This document shows, in pieces, positions 32,630 to 46,192 of a DNA stretch of 64,000 nt. The DNA comes from Aldrovandia affinis (Eukaryota > Chordata > Actinopteri > Notacanthiformes > Halosauridae), in NCBI GenBank assembly GCA_029706075.1, contig JAINUG010000039.1, positions 4,282,001 through 4,346,000 of the forward strand. Reading direction: 5' to 3'. The stretch's first letter is position 1. Each line of letters opens with the position of its first letter. The position numbers were made by a program, and so were the translations under genes. The notes below the pieces were generated by a model. That model saw only the letters and a list, made by a program, of their open reading frames with translations, was not told the DNA's origin and made no database searches.

Positions 32630-33670
32630 ATATAAATTGGATCGGATGAACATGATTGGATTTTATACTGTTTTTTATCACTTCACTTATAAATACAATG
32701 AATACAAATACTCATTGTATTTGAAAGAAAATCCTGACAAAGGAAAAATCCTGAGTTCCTGTGTGACATCACTGCCATTTTCTTCAGGGCAGCTTTTTTC
32801 TTACAGATTTTCCCTTTTGGTTTTTCTCTCTTACATTTTCAAATCTTCCCTAAAGATTCCAAAAAGCATTAGCAAAGTCTGTCAGCCCAGAGGAGACAAC
32901 AAATCTCTCGAGATGACCCTTAGTTCGCGTAAATATTTAAGCACAACCAGCAATTAGCGTTAACATTTCAGGGCATTGACATGCAGTGCATTGACATGCA
33001 GCTCTGGCAAAAACAGTCATTTCCTTTCTCTGACACCCAGAACTTAAAAGCATACAGGCTGCTTTTTCAGAGTGACAGGCTCCTACAGAACAAACAAGTC
33101 CAGCTACCACAGCACATCCAGGGAAGAGAAGGCGTGTGAATCGAGGCAGCCGCAGGAGACCGAGTTGTGATGTGTGCCGAGCATACACCAGGAGTCCTGC
33201 AGGCATTAGACTGGAAACAATGGGCAATTCTGCATTCATCAGCTCGCTAAAACACAGGGGCCGTGATTGCATTCACACATTTGAAAACAATATTAACTCA
33301 TCACGCGTATGCAGTCATTCCACTGACTCTATCGCCCGGAGGAGTCCAGTCCCCACACCAGGAATGGGAAGAGACGGGTCCCTTGTTCCAATTGTTTTCC
33401 TTCGGACAAGCGGTTTCTTCATCAATATTTAAATGCACGATTCTGTCCAACTGCTATCCAAAAATGGATTTGGCATTGGAATTGGCAAGAAAACATTTCT
33501 CAGATATTAATTATTTGTTACAAATATTGCCGTGCTGTGCAGCGTAAACATTAATGTTAAGTGTTAAAAGTATATGTAGCCAAGCTACACTCCACTGCCT
33601 TCCTAATGTTAGCATATATAACAACAACGCTGTCGGTGGCACCAATAAACATGCTTAATTAATGACATAC
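32630..33670. other. Unique DNA, no feature recognised
   Basis: Open frames on both strands (32580-33547) lack recognisable domains. Confidence 0.4.
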
Positions 33671-33671
33671 T

Positions 33672-33672
<1 letters not shown>

Positions 33673-33729
<57 letters not shown>

Positions 33730-33730
33730 T
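33673..33730. repeat. (CA)n(TA)n microsatellite
   Basis: About 19 CA units followed directly by about 10 TA units. Confidence 0.96.
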
Positions 33731-34003
33731 GTGGTAACTATGGTAACTGTGATAACTATACCTATGCCAAACAAACCAGCTCATTAAGGGTAAGACATGA
33801 TGAGAAAATCACCAAATCTCCAAGATACCTTAACCAAACAAATATATTGAGCCCACAGCTCACTGAACTATAATCAAAACTGCAATCTATTTACATTTTC
33901 TCCCCCATTCAGCACATTAAAAAGGTTATGGCACCGGTACTGGATTTAGCAAAAAAGGTCACCAGTGGCATTTTGTGCATACCAGCATGGATTTGTAAGT
34001 GCT

Positions 34004-34116
34004 GAAAATCTGGATATTTATATCTGCCTCTACATGATGGAAATCTGGATATTTATATCTGCCTCTACATGATGAAAATCTGGATATTTATATCTGCCTC
34101 TACATGATGAAAATCT
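34004..34116. repeat. 35-bp tandem repeat, just over three copies
   Basis: Units start at 34004, 34039, 34074 and (partial) 34109, each GAAAATCTGGATATTTATAT then CTGCCTCTACATGAT, with a single difference among them. No spacers, so it is a minisatellite. Confidence 0.95.
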
Positions 34117-34119
34117 GAT

Positions 34120-35204
34120 GACCGACCCTAAGGTCCTCTTCAGAAGCCACCGTGGTGAAATCTCATAATGACATTAAACGAAACTCATACACCGCCATTT
34201 TCGTGGATTCAGGGGGAATGTCTGCGCTCGCTGAGGAACTCATGGTGACAACCCACCTCGGAATCCCTGCAGAGATAACCGTATCAACGCATAAAACTGC
34301 TGACATCTCTTTCCAAAGCAAGTCGAGCAGAACTAGTCAGGACAGTTTATGCTCTAAATGCAGAAATGCCAGACTTTGCAGGAATGCAGGTTAAGGGAAC
34401 ACGCGCGCACAAAGCTAAGTCCTGAGGCGTACTTGGAGGCATCTCGGATTTAATGACTGTGACGAGTGACAACACAGACTGCCTCCGAGCCCAGAGGAGA
34501 GCTGTCGCCTCGCTGGCTGTCCCCGTGTGCAGCTGAATCTGACAGTGAGATGAAACAGATGTAGATCACTTGTACTGGTCAGTCCACTATGAAACCTCCC
34601 TTTCGCACTCTCCCTCTCTTTCCCTCTCGCATGTAGTTGATGAGAAACACGCTCATATTTAAGATGTATCAAATCATTATCTCTCTCTCGCTCCCTCTCT
34701 CCCCCTCTGAGAAGATTTAATGGTGAAGGGATACTGGGGTGTGGAAGACAGCAGCGGTGATAGTGATGTTGTTGTTGTTGAGCCGACTGCATGCAAATTA
34801 AATTATTGGATAATTCACAGATGTTTCGGGGGGTGGGGGGGAGGCAACAAATGCCAACTGCGGCAGAAACAAATGCAAGCTTACAGCTTTGTCAGTAAAT
34901 TCTGCCCAAAAATCAATCAATTACCCATATCGGTTCTGCCTGTCTGGAACAAACGTCAAGAAAAACAAGAAGACCACAAACAATACAGCGCTCATTTCAC
35001 ACATCCTGTTCATTACCCAAATTCAAGAGGAGGGGGGTGAGGACCCCATGGAGATGATGCCCCCCTCATTATCCCAACTGACTCAGACCTAAGTAATGTA
35101 TCTCTTTCAGTTCCACTGATAATCGCTGTGTCCACTCTCACTCCCCAGCCTGACTAAAGCAGGGTGTCCTGGCAAGATTTACACAGACAGCACCCCCAAA
35201 TAAA
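34120..35204. other. Unique DNA, no feature recognised
   Basis: Contains a pyrimidine-rich (CT)n stretch at 34600-34710. No coding exon recognised. Confidence 0.4.
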
Positions 35205-35625
35205 TAACTAGCAACACTTTACTGGAATTATATGTCATAAATCATACATAATATGGGCATAAGCATTGCATAACACCGGTCATAACCCAATCAGGACAAC
35301 ATATTACAGCCTGTAACACTTTCATAATGTATCTTTTGCATCTTGCATCTTTTGTGTGTAAAGCATATTGAGTTGCCTCCTCGTATGAAATGTGCTCTAT
35401 AAAGAAAATTTGATTGATTAATTGATTGACGTAGCAAATTTGACAAAGCATTCAATATAATTGATTCAAAATGATCACTGCCTACATTATGACAGTGTTA
35501 TGACATTGGTTATAAGTTGTAACACACTGTAATGACTGGTTATGGCACGTGTTGTGTCATGCTTATGTCCATGCTATGTAGGCTTTATGCCATATACAGT
35601 AGTTCAGGCAAAATGTTACCAAGCA
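35205..35625. mobile_element. MITE-like element rich in inverted TGTTATGAC motifs, with nested L2 tail
   Basis: Ends are AGCAACACTTTACTGGAATT and, reversed, TTGCTTGGTAACATTTTGCC, sharing AACA(C/T)TTT(A/G)C. Inside, TGTCATAA/TTATGACA motifs recur in both orientations. At 35390-35430 is GAAATGTGCTCTATAAAG then AAAATTTGATTGATTAATTG, an L2-type 3' end, probably a separate insertion. Boundaries are approximate. Confidence 0.5.
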
Positions 35626-35629
35626 ACCC

Positions 35630-38600
35630 CAGATAAATGCAACTGTGGTGGGATTTTGTGCAATTATCGGAGGAACATTGGAACATTGTTCAACATTTGA
35701 AGGTGTGCATGGCATGTGGAGCAGCATCTGCAATGACTGCATTATTTGTGTTACCTGTACAGTGTGTACTGTCTGTGTGAAATAAATCAAACTCGAGAAA
35801 AGCGTGGGAAGTACATTCACATCACAGATTAGATCTCAGAAATATTCTGGACACAATGAATACTGTACACGCTTGTTTTATATAATCCACTGCAGGAAGA
35901 CAGGAAACTTATGTTGCCGATAGCAACTAATTACTTGTGTATACCCGCCTCCGTCATTGTGCCCATGAACGTGCAACTCCAACTTTTAATGAAGACAAGT
36001 GGACTGATTGTGTGAGGAAGTGTCAAAACAAGTCAGTGATTGGCAGCTAATTGTAGCCCCACCCACTATCTTGAAGTCTCATCGGTCCAATCCGTGCCTT
36101 CTCAGCTGATGACCACACTGAGAGACCGAGCCATTTCCCACAATGGATTAACACATGACAGTGTCTCTCCATCACAGCTCCCAGGAACCAAACAAACATT
36201 ACATTACATTACCAGACGCACTTATCTCTCGAGTGACAATGCGAGAGAATATACAGTAAGTGCATCCACAAGAGTAATACGAGCACAGTGACATAGACTA
36301 GGCTCAGCAGCACTCCCAGACCAGCCAGTGTACGCACATCATCACTAAAACACTACCGTAGGTTAACTCTATTCCAATACTAGTACTATACTGCAAATAT
36401 TAACATACCATATTACACAGAACAATACAAATAAATAAACCACCAGAATTAATACAATTAGTAAGAAAGCAAGTGAGGGTGGAGATAGGAGGGGAGGGTA
36501 GGGATAGGAGGGCAACCATACAGGTCACATGGACAGAAAATCTGAATTAATCTACTGAACGCTTTAGCATCACTCTTTAGCATAAAGACGCTGGTCATGG
36601 AACATGTTGCAAAAACAGTTCAAAATGGACTTGTGACCCTATCTAAATTTAAAGGCTTAATACATTCTTCTGGGACCAAGAAACGTTCCTAAATGTTACT
36701 TGCATTTCAAGAATGTTATCGAAGTATGTACTGTATATTATCATATTTGAATTGACTGTTTGGCAAAAACCTGTAATGGAATGCATTTCATTTGATCTTG
36801 ACTTTTTGGCCAGGACTCCCTTGAAGAATAAATGTCATATCCCAATGGGTCTTTCCTGGAAAAATAAAAGATGAATGAATTAAAAAGAAATAAAAAATGG
36901 AAATAATTTTTTACATTAATGATAATGCTTAAAATGACCACAATACCTATAGAAAGATCTACATTATGATTTGTGACAGCACGTTGTTCATAATGTTCTC
37001 CTGCAAACACGTGCTCATTACTCCATCACTAAATCGCTGCAATGCACTTCCTAATTTCAAATTTGTAATTACACATTTATAAACTCTTCATAATGTGCCA
37101 GAGGTGACCTACATTTGTGAATTACCAGGAATTTTTAGAGGGAGTATTTTTGTTCATATAAAGTATCATACTTTCAGTGCTTCACAAATGTCCTCAGGTC
37201 CGTCTGTTCCAAAGGCCTCTCTCTCTCTGTGAAGAGGAAAAGCAGCTCTCGCTAAATTTAGAAATAAAAAAAATACTTAGTGAGACACCAACCTCATTTC
37301 AAGAATGTATTATTTTCCCCCCGACGAAATTGCCTTTCTCCCTTCCTCCCTATTCTCCGTCGGGCATCAATGCTTTTTGCTTCGAATGCTCGCTCTTTCT
37401 CATTGTCTTGACTGCTCGCTCATTTTTCAAATGGCCACTTTACGGAGTTCCATTCCCTAATGTGTAAAAAAAACTATCTATGATGACTCTGCCCTCCTTG
37501 GCCCTCCAATCAGAACGGTGCTGTGTGGAGCAGTGGGTCAGCGCTGGAAGGGACGTGTGTCTGGAACGCAGCAGAAGTGACCAGATGGCTAAAAATCTCC
37601 AGCGTTCCTCTGCTCTGGATCTTTGGGTGACATCAATTAGCATCTTGTTTAGCTTCAATTCATGCGCAGCCCGCTGAGGGAAAGCCAAAGGTTGATTATT
37701 AGTCCTAAAGAAACAGCAACGTTTCTTCTTATGGCGCCACAGTGCCACCGGTTTATTTTGTTTTTTTGTTCAGTTTTAGATGCTCCTCCCTTTAATAGGC
37801 AGCGATGCCGATTGAATCAAAAAATGTAGTCGCAGGTCTTGCTCCGGCTGCACACAACCTGCAGCACAATCTTATTCAAATTCCGCGTTCCCATTTCATT
37901 ACGAGTATCATAAAGGCCCCATCAGGGGATTAAAAACATTTAAACAAGGTCGTAATGCAATCCTGAGTGATACCGTGCTCATGCTGAACACTCCAGGCGC
38001 GTTGACGGCTCGCCCAGGCCACGCTGACTCAACACTCCATGGCAGTGAGTGCCATAACGGAGAGTGGGCCCTCTCTGTCCGTCGATGCGGGGGCCGAACT
38101 GCGCACACGCACACACACTTTCAGCGCTACATAAACCACGATTTACATTGGAGAGCTTCCAGAGGGTAGAGACTGTTTACAGAGTCGCTCCTGGCAGCTC
38201 TGGGGAATGATCCCTCCAAAGGATGACCTCCCAGGCATCCCCACACTCTCAGGTTGACCTCCACGTTGCCCCCCCTCACTACAGCCCAAACACAGCTCAC
38301 AATGGAACATTTTTCAGAGTATGGACAAAAGAGATGAGGTCTGAGGGATAATGTACAAAATAAAACAGGATCTCTCTTAAACTTGAAAATCATATGAATT
38401 TCACATGGGAAATGTCATTTTAAAATACATATATATTTAAATGTGATGAGTGCCAGATGAGCCAGAGTGCAGTTCGATCGCTGACAGCCTTATATTTTGA
38501 TACTAGCAGGTGACTAACAGCACAGAGGCTGGCGTGGAGCCAGCTATTCCCCCTACACTTGCTCATCCTTTCTGAAGACTGGCTCCAGAGATGAGCCAGA

Positions 38601-40045
38601 GAACAGAGGAGGGGGAGGGGAGTGGAGAAATCAGATAACAGAAATTGAGGGAGAACTGAGTGAATCCTTCCACAATTCCAGCTGGAAGCTTTAATGTTTG
38701 ACCCGGGTTATCAAACAGGCAGATAGTTACAGTAGGTAACACATACCCCTGTTGTTAAAAATAGAGGTAGGCCTCCAGCACAACAAGCAGTGCACACACC
38801 CCTCCTACCTTCTTCAGTTGGTACATTCCAGAGAAGTCTTTGAGAGTGCCATACTTGCACAGATATCTGGACTGTAATCGTTGATGAGTGTTAACTAAAC
38901 ATAAAAGTAGCATCATTAAACTAATATTATGTACAAAATGCCACATCTATGTCTCCAGGTCTTAAAAGCATGTTCCTCCATGGTGCACCACTGACCTGGT
39001 TTCTTTGTAAGCAAAACAATATTTTTAATACTTAAAAGCAAAGTTGCCTGCATCTGAAAATAGATAAGAAAAAACTGAAGCTGAGCAAGACTGAATATAA
39101 ACCACAACAACTCCATTTTATCTCAGTTTTTTTTGTTTTTGTTTTTGTTTTTCAAAAACGGTAGAGTGTTGGCAGAGAATCAGTCACATCAGGTCCGCAG
39201 CAAGGACACTACACAAGCGAGCCGTGAAGGGAATTTATTGGCTGGGAAAACATCAGTGCTGGACATAAACAACATGAGGCGAAATGAACAAGCTACACAG
39301 CCGGCCAGCGAAATGACTGCAGCTGCATTAATAATTGTACACGTTCATGCTACACATAAGGGCACAGCCTCCACACAAGTCTGATTTCTCCACAATGTTG
39401 GGAGACGTGATCTTTGGAGGTTTAGCGTTTCTCCGCTAAACAGTTTGACTGATGGAGTCAGTGGGCTACAGCAGTGCCGTATGTTCCCTTCCCTTCCAAT
39501 TAGTCTCAAGTTTAAATGGGACCTGGTGGACCACAGAGTTGTCTTTAATTCTAGGATGTGTTGCAGTAATTCCCATTTACCAAAGTTTTATTGCATATGG
39601 CCAAATGAGATCCTGATTTTCACCCAGATGCCACTGTAGTTATTTAATACCATCCTAATGCAGGAGCGCTAAGAGCTTCCCAGCCATCTGAATCAACCAT
39701 TCCGCTTTCAGCAAACGGGCTGCCGTGAGTATCCAATTGGATTGCTTTGTGCATTCATTCTACAAACTTCTGTTGCCTTTGTTGGTCGGACAATTCCATT
39801 GTGATTAAGGATTTTTTCCCAACTGTTCATTGGCTCCAACAAACTGCAAATGAGCTTTGCAGCACATTCTGCAACATGGCTGATGACCTCTGCATGACCC
39901 CTCATGAACAGTGAAATGTATAGGTTGTATTAAATACTAATTGTAGCACTAATGTAAAGTCTACTGCCCTAGTGCTATGCATTGCTTTTCCCTAATTGTA
40001 TGCACTTGTTTCTGTCTACCTCTGTTACTGGTATGGCACAATGAC
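35630..40045. other. Long mostly unique stretch
   Basis: A reverse LINE-tail fragment with ATTACATTACATTACCAGAC lies at 36196-36245. Otherwise I recognise no exons or transposon proteins. The region is presumed to be 5' intron or intergenic DNA and is the best place to look for conserved non-coding elements. Confidence 0.4.
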
Positions 40046-40049
40046 ATGA

Positions 40050-40365
40050 TCCTGAGCATGCTCCGTCTTCAGAACCCTTCTGTCAACCCACCGTCCATCT
40101 GTCCCAGCCCAGCACCCCACAAAATCTAGTTCATAATTGTTTTGCATATTGACTCATTGATCATTACAATCTCAGACCCTGGACCGGCCATAGGAGGATG
40201 GGCTCGCCCTCTTGAGTCTAGTTCCTCCTAAGGTTTCTTCCTATTTGTTCCACTAAGGGAGTTTTTGCCACTTTTATGTGGGTTCAGCTGTAAAGAGTAT
40301 TGTGGCAAGTGTTTTGTAAAATGCGCGATACAAATACATTTTGATCGACTGATTGACTCTTCCGT
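40050..40365 (+). mobile_element. L2-type LINE 3' end, 5'-truncated
   Basis: CCTAAGGTTTCTTCCTATTT then CACTAAGGGAGTTTTTGCCA parallels the L2 3' UTR at 15118-15165 (AAGGTTTCTCCCTACCTAGG, GAGTTTTTCCTTGCCACTG). It ends GCGCGATACAAATACATTTT then GATCGACTGATTGACT. Start is approximate. Confidence 0.78.
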
Positions 40366-40826
40366 GAGAAAGTCATTCAACGCCCGTTTAGTTGATTAAA
40401 GTGGAAAATGCTGTCTCAAGCATTGTTTCATAAATATCCCATAAATATCCCATAAAGAATATCCAACTTTAGACACCGTTGCTACTGAAACATCCGAAAG
40501 TTGAGTTGTCTTGGTGACTGAAGCTCCGACCATACACATCCCAACAATCACCCCTCTTTCAAAGTCACTGGGGTCTCGAGAGGGGAGGAATGTAGAGATG
40601 TTTGTTGTTTGTTGTTATCTGGCTATCACCACAACTCAATTCCACTATGCCCTAATGAACACAGGTATGGAAAGGCAACCTCGTGGGGCACTCAAAATTC
40701 CAAAGACTAAGAGCTTTAGGGTTACCATAGGATCAGCTCGGAAGATACCCAAGAAATACCGGTCTTTCTTGTATTCCTAATTATAGTCAAATAAGACCAC
40801 AGGTAACTGCATCTATCGGTAATATA

Positions 40827-41326
40827 ATCAGTAGGCAGGGTAAATAACCCGGAGGAGGCAGTATTATACACAAAACAATAATTTATTAACTCACTTGACA
40901 AACACACAAAACAAAGGGTGGGGTATTCTGGGAATCCAACAGACATAAAGTCCAAAATCCTACTCGTTGTTATCCGTTATACAATTTCACATAAAGTCCA
41001 GGTCGGTTCTGCAATCCAAGTCAAAACACACTCCAAACAATTCTCTCCCAAACAATTCTCTCCCAATCTCTCTTTAATTCTCTCTTTAATTCTTTCTCGA
41101 ACACTCTCCACAACAGCCAACCTACTCTCTCCCAGTGTAACACAAACAAGTCTCTGAAATAGGCCTCCAAATGGCCTTCAGCTGTCCGCAGTCCAAGTTG
41201 CTTAACTTTGTTCAGGTGTGGGACTGCGGGCTGCTGGGAACCGTAGTTCTTCTGTTTCCTACAATGGCTCTCAAGAATTAAATGGCCAGGCAGCCATTTT
41301 CTCGTCCTGCCCCTTGGGATGCCACA
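40827..41326 (-). mobile_element. Probable solo LTR (about 500 bp)
   Basis: On the minus strand it begins TGTGGCATCCCAAGGGGCAG and carries GTTAATAAATTATTG (AATAAA) about 50 bp before a likely end at TTATTTACCCTGCCTACTGA(T). The 5-mer ATATA flanks both ends (40822-40826 and 41327-41331), but it is low complexity. The purine-rich middle has short tandem repeats (GGGAGAGAATTGTTT). The right terminus lacks the canonical CA. Confidence 0.45.
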
Positions 41327-41816
41327 ATATACTGTATATATATATATATCTTTGAATGCAGTATAAAGCTGATAGGACTAAAGGGGGCGACTCGTTAAAA
41401 TCAACAATTTTTTGTTATTATGTTCAATCAAAATACATGGAGAACAGAACAATAATGACCCTTTCCTTATAAATTTCAATGAAGAGGAAATACTTCAATT
41501 ATTATACCAAACATGTTCACCTCAAATGCCTTTCTGAGAAAAAATGCTTTTAAAAATCCAAATCTCTTCTGGCATTTAGTTACATCATTAAAACCAAAAT
41601 TTCACATCCCTGATTTCTTCTGTGATTTTGCGATGCCTGGGAAATGTGCTATAAATGGTTGCAATAACACAGAGGGCCAGATTTACTAAATAAATGGTTG
41701 CAGTACAACAGTTTTGTGGTGGCAGATACCTTAACGATCAGATAAATTAATGCGCAGTTTGCTAAGACTGATTCTAATTATGCAATCAAATAGATGAAAT
41801 GCCTTCATTTGCAATT

Positions 41817-42150
41817 AAAAAATATATATATTTCAAATTTTTCCCGTTTTTCTCCGAATTATACCCTCTATTTATCTAAATCCACCCTCCCCCACGAGTC
41901 CACCGCCCGTCCTCCAGGTCGAGACACTCTTTCCGAGCCAATAGAAATATACTTTCTTCCGAGACGGAACTCTACCACGGACGCCTTTTTCTTGCTCCTC
42001 GACAGACTCTTGCCGGCTCACCCTCCCACCTCCCCCGGAGGCGGACAGCCGAGACATGGGTTTCGAACCACGTCCCTGACAGGCAGCGCACACCACACGG
42101 GACCAGCCAAAGTGTGGTGCGTTAGACCCCTACGCTATCCGCCACCCCTC
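41817..42150 (-). mobile_element. tRNA-derived SINE, family B copy 2
   Basis: Reverse-oriented, bounded by the 11-bp direct repeat CATTTGCAATT (41806-41816, 42151-42161). On the minus strand the head reads GGCGGATAGCGTAGGGGTCT, with a perfect box B GGTTCGAAACC, then CTGTCCGCCTCCGGGGGAGG and the tail GGAGAAAAACGGG. It matches 7759-8140 across its length, but its box B is better preserved. Confidence 0.9.
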
Positions 42151-42161
42151 CATTTGCAATT

Positions 42162-44095
42162 TTGAAGTAGGAGAACAAGGCACAAATACAGAGGGAACCC
42201 CACGAAAAAGAAAACTTACATTTACAGATAAGGAAATAGAGGTAATGGTCAATGGGGTACAGTCACAAAAAAGTGTCATCACAAAAAAAAGATTAGGCAT
42301 AATAAAATTAACAGTAGATGATGTCAAGAAAAGATGTTAAGCAGCGTCTAAAAGAAAAACTAAAAGAAACTAAGGAAAGACTGGACTTTTGATGGGAGAA
42401 GGCCACAGAGCATCCAAAAGTAAAACTGTATTCACGATCCATTATACCCTACTGACCACATACACACAATAAGACAATTGTTCAAATTCAGAACATTTTT
42501 ATACTGACTGCTAGCGGATGACAGATTGGTCAATAGAAATCCTGTCCTTTTAATAAAACAAATATATGTGAAATATATTATATCTGAAATATGAGAATGA
42601 GAATGAGAATGATTCCAGTAAACAATACGTGTGCTATAAAGCATATATATTTACAATTGTGAAACAATTTCAGTGCCCAACATAACAGCCAGGTTTCTCT
42701 GTAGTCTCTCCCCATTGAATAGTAGATACAGCTTACTGAAAATAAAGCTGTCGTGACATGAACATAGGTACTTTGCAACAACATTTGTGATTATTTGCTT
42801 TCATTGCCGGGACAAAGCTAATGGTACCTTAGAGAGTGCAATACAAAACACAGATTGTAAAATGCCTGCAACCCAAGCAACTACTTTTAAAAGATCCGGA
42901 CCACAGAAATGTAAAGTTGAGAGCAACTTTACCATATCCGGCAGGGAGTTTGATCTTTCGGTGTGTAGCTCAATTTCCTTTTTTATATCCTCCAGTAGTG
43001 CGATTAATGTGTGGTTGTGTAACCTGTATCGCATCACTGTTTCACAGTTAATCGAAAGAGGGTAATTCTTGGACAAAAAACCATCTCTTTTCTTATTCTC
43101 TCTGGCCTGTGTCGTCTCCTGGCTCTGATGACTGCTGCCATGTTGGAGTCACAATGAAAGCATGCTTTATTAAATGAACCAGAATACTTAATCGGCCTAA
43201 TTTACAAAATCACCACCCTGTTTTAGCGCGTTCACTCCAGCACTCCAGATTTAACAGATGTGAATTAATTAATTAAATGAATGATTTAACTATTTAGCCA
43301 AACTTTTTGGTTGTAATGTCTTTTCACGCAAGTGAAACCAATTGTTACTTTTTTTTGTTTTTTTAATCATAAATCTTGCCAAAGCCAGGTAAACCTCACT
43401 GTTTTTGTACATTACAAATGTAATGTTGTCTACTACCTTTAAAAGACGTGGACGAGCAGGTTTATGAATGAATATAAATTGGACAATGGTGAGCTGTCAA
43501 AATGTTGCTACCCATCAAAGCATGTTTTTTATCACTAAATTTACTTTTTTATTTAAATATGTGTGGCTCATATTGTAGTTCTCTAGACATTCAGATTTTA
43601 TGAGTAAAAAAAGTAATGAGCCATAGAGATTCAGTGAGGAAAGAATCCTTGAATTGTTTTTAATAGAATCACCTCCAACCCCCTCCCACCCCCGCCACAT
43701 CTAACATTTCTATCCTGTCTAAAAGTCTGTCTTCTTGAAAGCCACTTTGGGAATTGTCGGCCATTATGGAAACTGAAGATTCTAAAGTGGTGGCATTCAG
43801 TTGTTATGATGCCAAGTGGTCTTGAAATGTGGAATGAGGAATGATAATAATAAATAATAATAGTAATAATAAAAAACCTTTCATCGTAGTCTATTTTTTC
43901 TTATAGAGGCAATGTTGTTCATTCCAGTCCCTAACTTGTATATTAAACTATATATATATACAAGCGATATTCAGTGAAGCATACCAATCAATATAGACAA
44001 GTACGTATCTTCAATCAAGAGGAAACAACATTTATCAAAAAGAGCATCGAAAAAATTTATCGGGAGAGCTATGCTAGGAGCAAAAGACCAAACAC
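42162..44095. other. Unique AT-rich DNA, no feature recognised
   Basis: Includes (AAT)n at about 43842-43875 and a (TA)n tract near 43950. No exon recognised. Confidence 0.4.
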
Positions 44096-44532
44096 TGTTT
44101 ACATTACATTTACATTTAACAAAGCATTTTCATGGGTCTGAGAGACTAAAACATATTTGGCGGTCTAATCTGTTCAAATGGTAAGAACAAGGTTCAGAAT
44201 TATGCATGAATGCGCACTGGAATTGGCCTTGTCTTCCCCGCAGTTACTATAAAGTATTAATAGAGAAACGCCCTCTTTTGGGAACTGAACTTCGCGTTGA
44301 CTCACAGCTGCAATCAAAACAAAATGTGTGATAAAGCTATCCAGCTGAAGCCTCAGGGTGTTCAATCAGAGAAGAAGGTTACGTTTAAATGGCAAATTTC
44401 TGAATAATTTAGAGCCATCTGACTTCAGAGCTGTGGGACGTCCTTGTCAGTCTGTGTTGTGTAATCACTTACCACATTCTCATCAATGCTGAATCTCAAG
44501 CAAATAAAATCTCATTAAAATTTGATGACTGT

Positions 44533-44735
44533 CATCCTGTCGGCGAGAACACTGTTCTGATGTGTCGATGGGCTCCACGGTCTGGTATCGAAGCCAGACC
44601 ATGCCAATGCCAACTGTGGCCGCGGGTCGATGCCTAATGGGCGGTAGTGTCACCCAGGGAGGGAGGGATTCGGTCAGCCGGATTGTCCGTGTCTCGTGGC
44701 ACACCAGCGAACCCTGTGTCTATTGGCCAGTTGGG
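44533..44735 (+). repeat. Family A repeat, copy 2 (5' half)
   Basis: CATCCTGTCGGCGAGAACAC then TGTTCTGATGTGTCGATGGG and CTCCACGGTCTGGTATCGAA. Further in, GTCTCGTGGCACACCAGCGA parallels copy 1 at 221-450. The 3' half and the GGGAGAAAAAC tail are missing. Confidence 0.6.
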
Positions 44736-44810
44736 CTAGATAAATGTTTACCATGCCCACTCGGTGCATGAGGATTCTTGGTTGACTCAGACTCATTGCT
44801 CACGTACACA

Positions 44811-45020
44811 TGCGCCTGCATACACCCACGCACACACACACAACTCCCTCCCCCACACACACACATTCACACCCACACACACATGCCTGCTTATGCATAA
44901 AATTGATCAGCACAATGCAGAGACTGTGAACAGGCTGCACATCGCCCACAACTCCTTCTGCAGCCCCGGCCTCTCTCTCTCTCTCTCTCCCTCTCTCTCT
45001 CTCTCCTCTCTCGCTCTCTC
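44811..45020. repeat. CA-rich and (CT)n simple repeats
   Basis: ACAC-rich DNA to about 44885, then (CT)n at 44970-45020. The open frame over it is a composition artefact. Confidence 0.9.
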
Positions 45021-45029
45021 TCACCCTGT

Positions 45030-46190
45030 CACACAGCATCCCGCCTCACATGCTATTCCCAAGCGTTCCAAACCACGGCAAAACAAGTCATCAGCCATTT
45101 GCTTCTGCCGTCCATGCTCTCTCCACTGCCCCACACAAAGCTTCAGCAGGGCCTCGCTTTATGAGAAGTCTGCATTTTTTACTCTCCGTTCTCCCCTTCC
45201 TTTCTCTTCTCCCGTAGATCAACAAGATTAAGCGGCCTTAGAGTGACCACCTCTGCCTATAATAGCCCCCGTAAATCAAAGTAGGTTTAGCTCAGCGCAG
45301 TGGCAAGAGAGGACCTCTTCATCACAGAGATTTTGCGGGGGTATCCTGATATATCAAAATGTAAATTCGCAACCTATTACTCTTTCAACTTATTCTTGTC
45401 CTCAGTGATTGTTTTTTATATTTTTTAAGCCACCTGCAAGTGTAACGAAGAACGGATGGGGAAACAACATATCTGTAAATAACAGCGATCTATCCACTGC
45501 TTTTTTCCCCATTGTCTGAAAGTGAGCCTTAAAAATACGTCTCAAATAAACCTTTCTCCTGCAGGTTGAAAAGCGTTCTTCATCTTGAATGTCTCCACTG
45601 TTACTATCAAGTGGTGTATATTTGAACAAACTCAATAAACAGAAACTTGATTAATAGTACATTTTGTCATTTTAAAATGAGCAGACTTGAACCGACCCAC
45701 CCTTGCAACTTACAGTGAAACTATGGTTGTGGTATTCCATCTTTCATGCTGACAAAAATAGAACTAATAGAACATATATGTAAGTGGAAGTTGCTAATGG
45801 AACATATTTAAGTGGAACAGCAACTACAGCAGGGTTTTTTCTTTCCAAAAATTAAAAAAACGAAGAAGAAAACTCTTCAACTCCTGTTGATGTCAATCGA
45901 TACTCCTTCCACCACTCAGGGTACCATCGACCCGTCTTAATGGAAGTGCTCCCGCAGATAGCCAAGGCGAACAGGCTGGGCCGGTTCAATCTCGAGGACA
46001 TACGGAGACAGCTTTCCAGTCGCTGATGAACGGCCTCCGTTTCTCAGAATGCAGTTTTGAATCAGGAAGCATATGCATGGCTCTCTGAGATCACCGATCG
46101 CTCACCTGATAAGAGATCAGGGCCAGGAGATGGGGGGAGGGATGGGGGGAATGTAACAAAGAACAGGCTGAAAAGCATTGGAGAGCCGCG
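45030..46190. other. Unique DNA with one exon-like block
   Basis: Nothing recognised except an orphan exon-like block at 45920-46026, treated in the findings. Confidence 0.4.
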
Positions 46191-46192
46191 TT

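Noticed and set aside
34004..34116. Regular 35-bp direct repeats, CRISPR-like at first glance
   Set aside because: Units are contiguous with no spacers and the genome is eukaryotic; a minisatellite explains it.
44764..45231. 155-codon plus-strand frame
   Set aside because: His/Thr/Ser/Leu-rich translation of CA and CT repeats; no recognisable domain.
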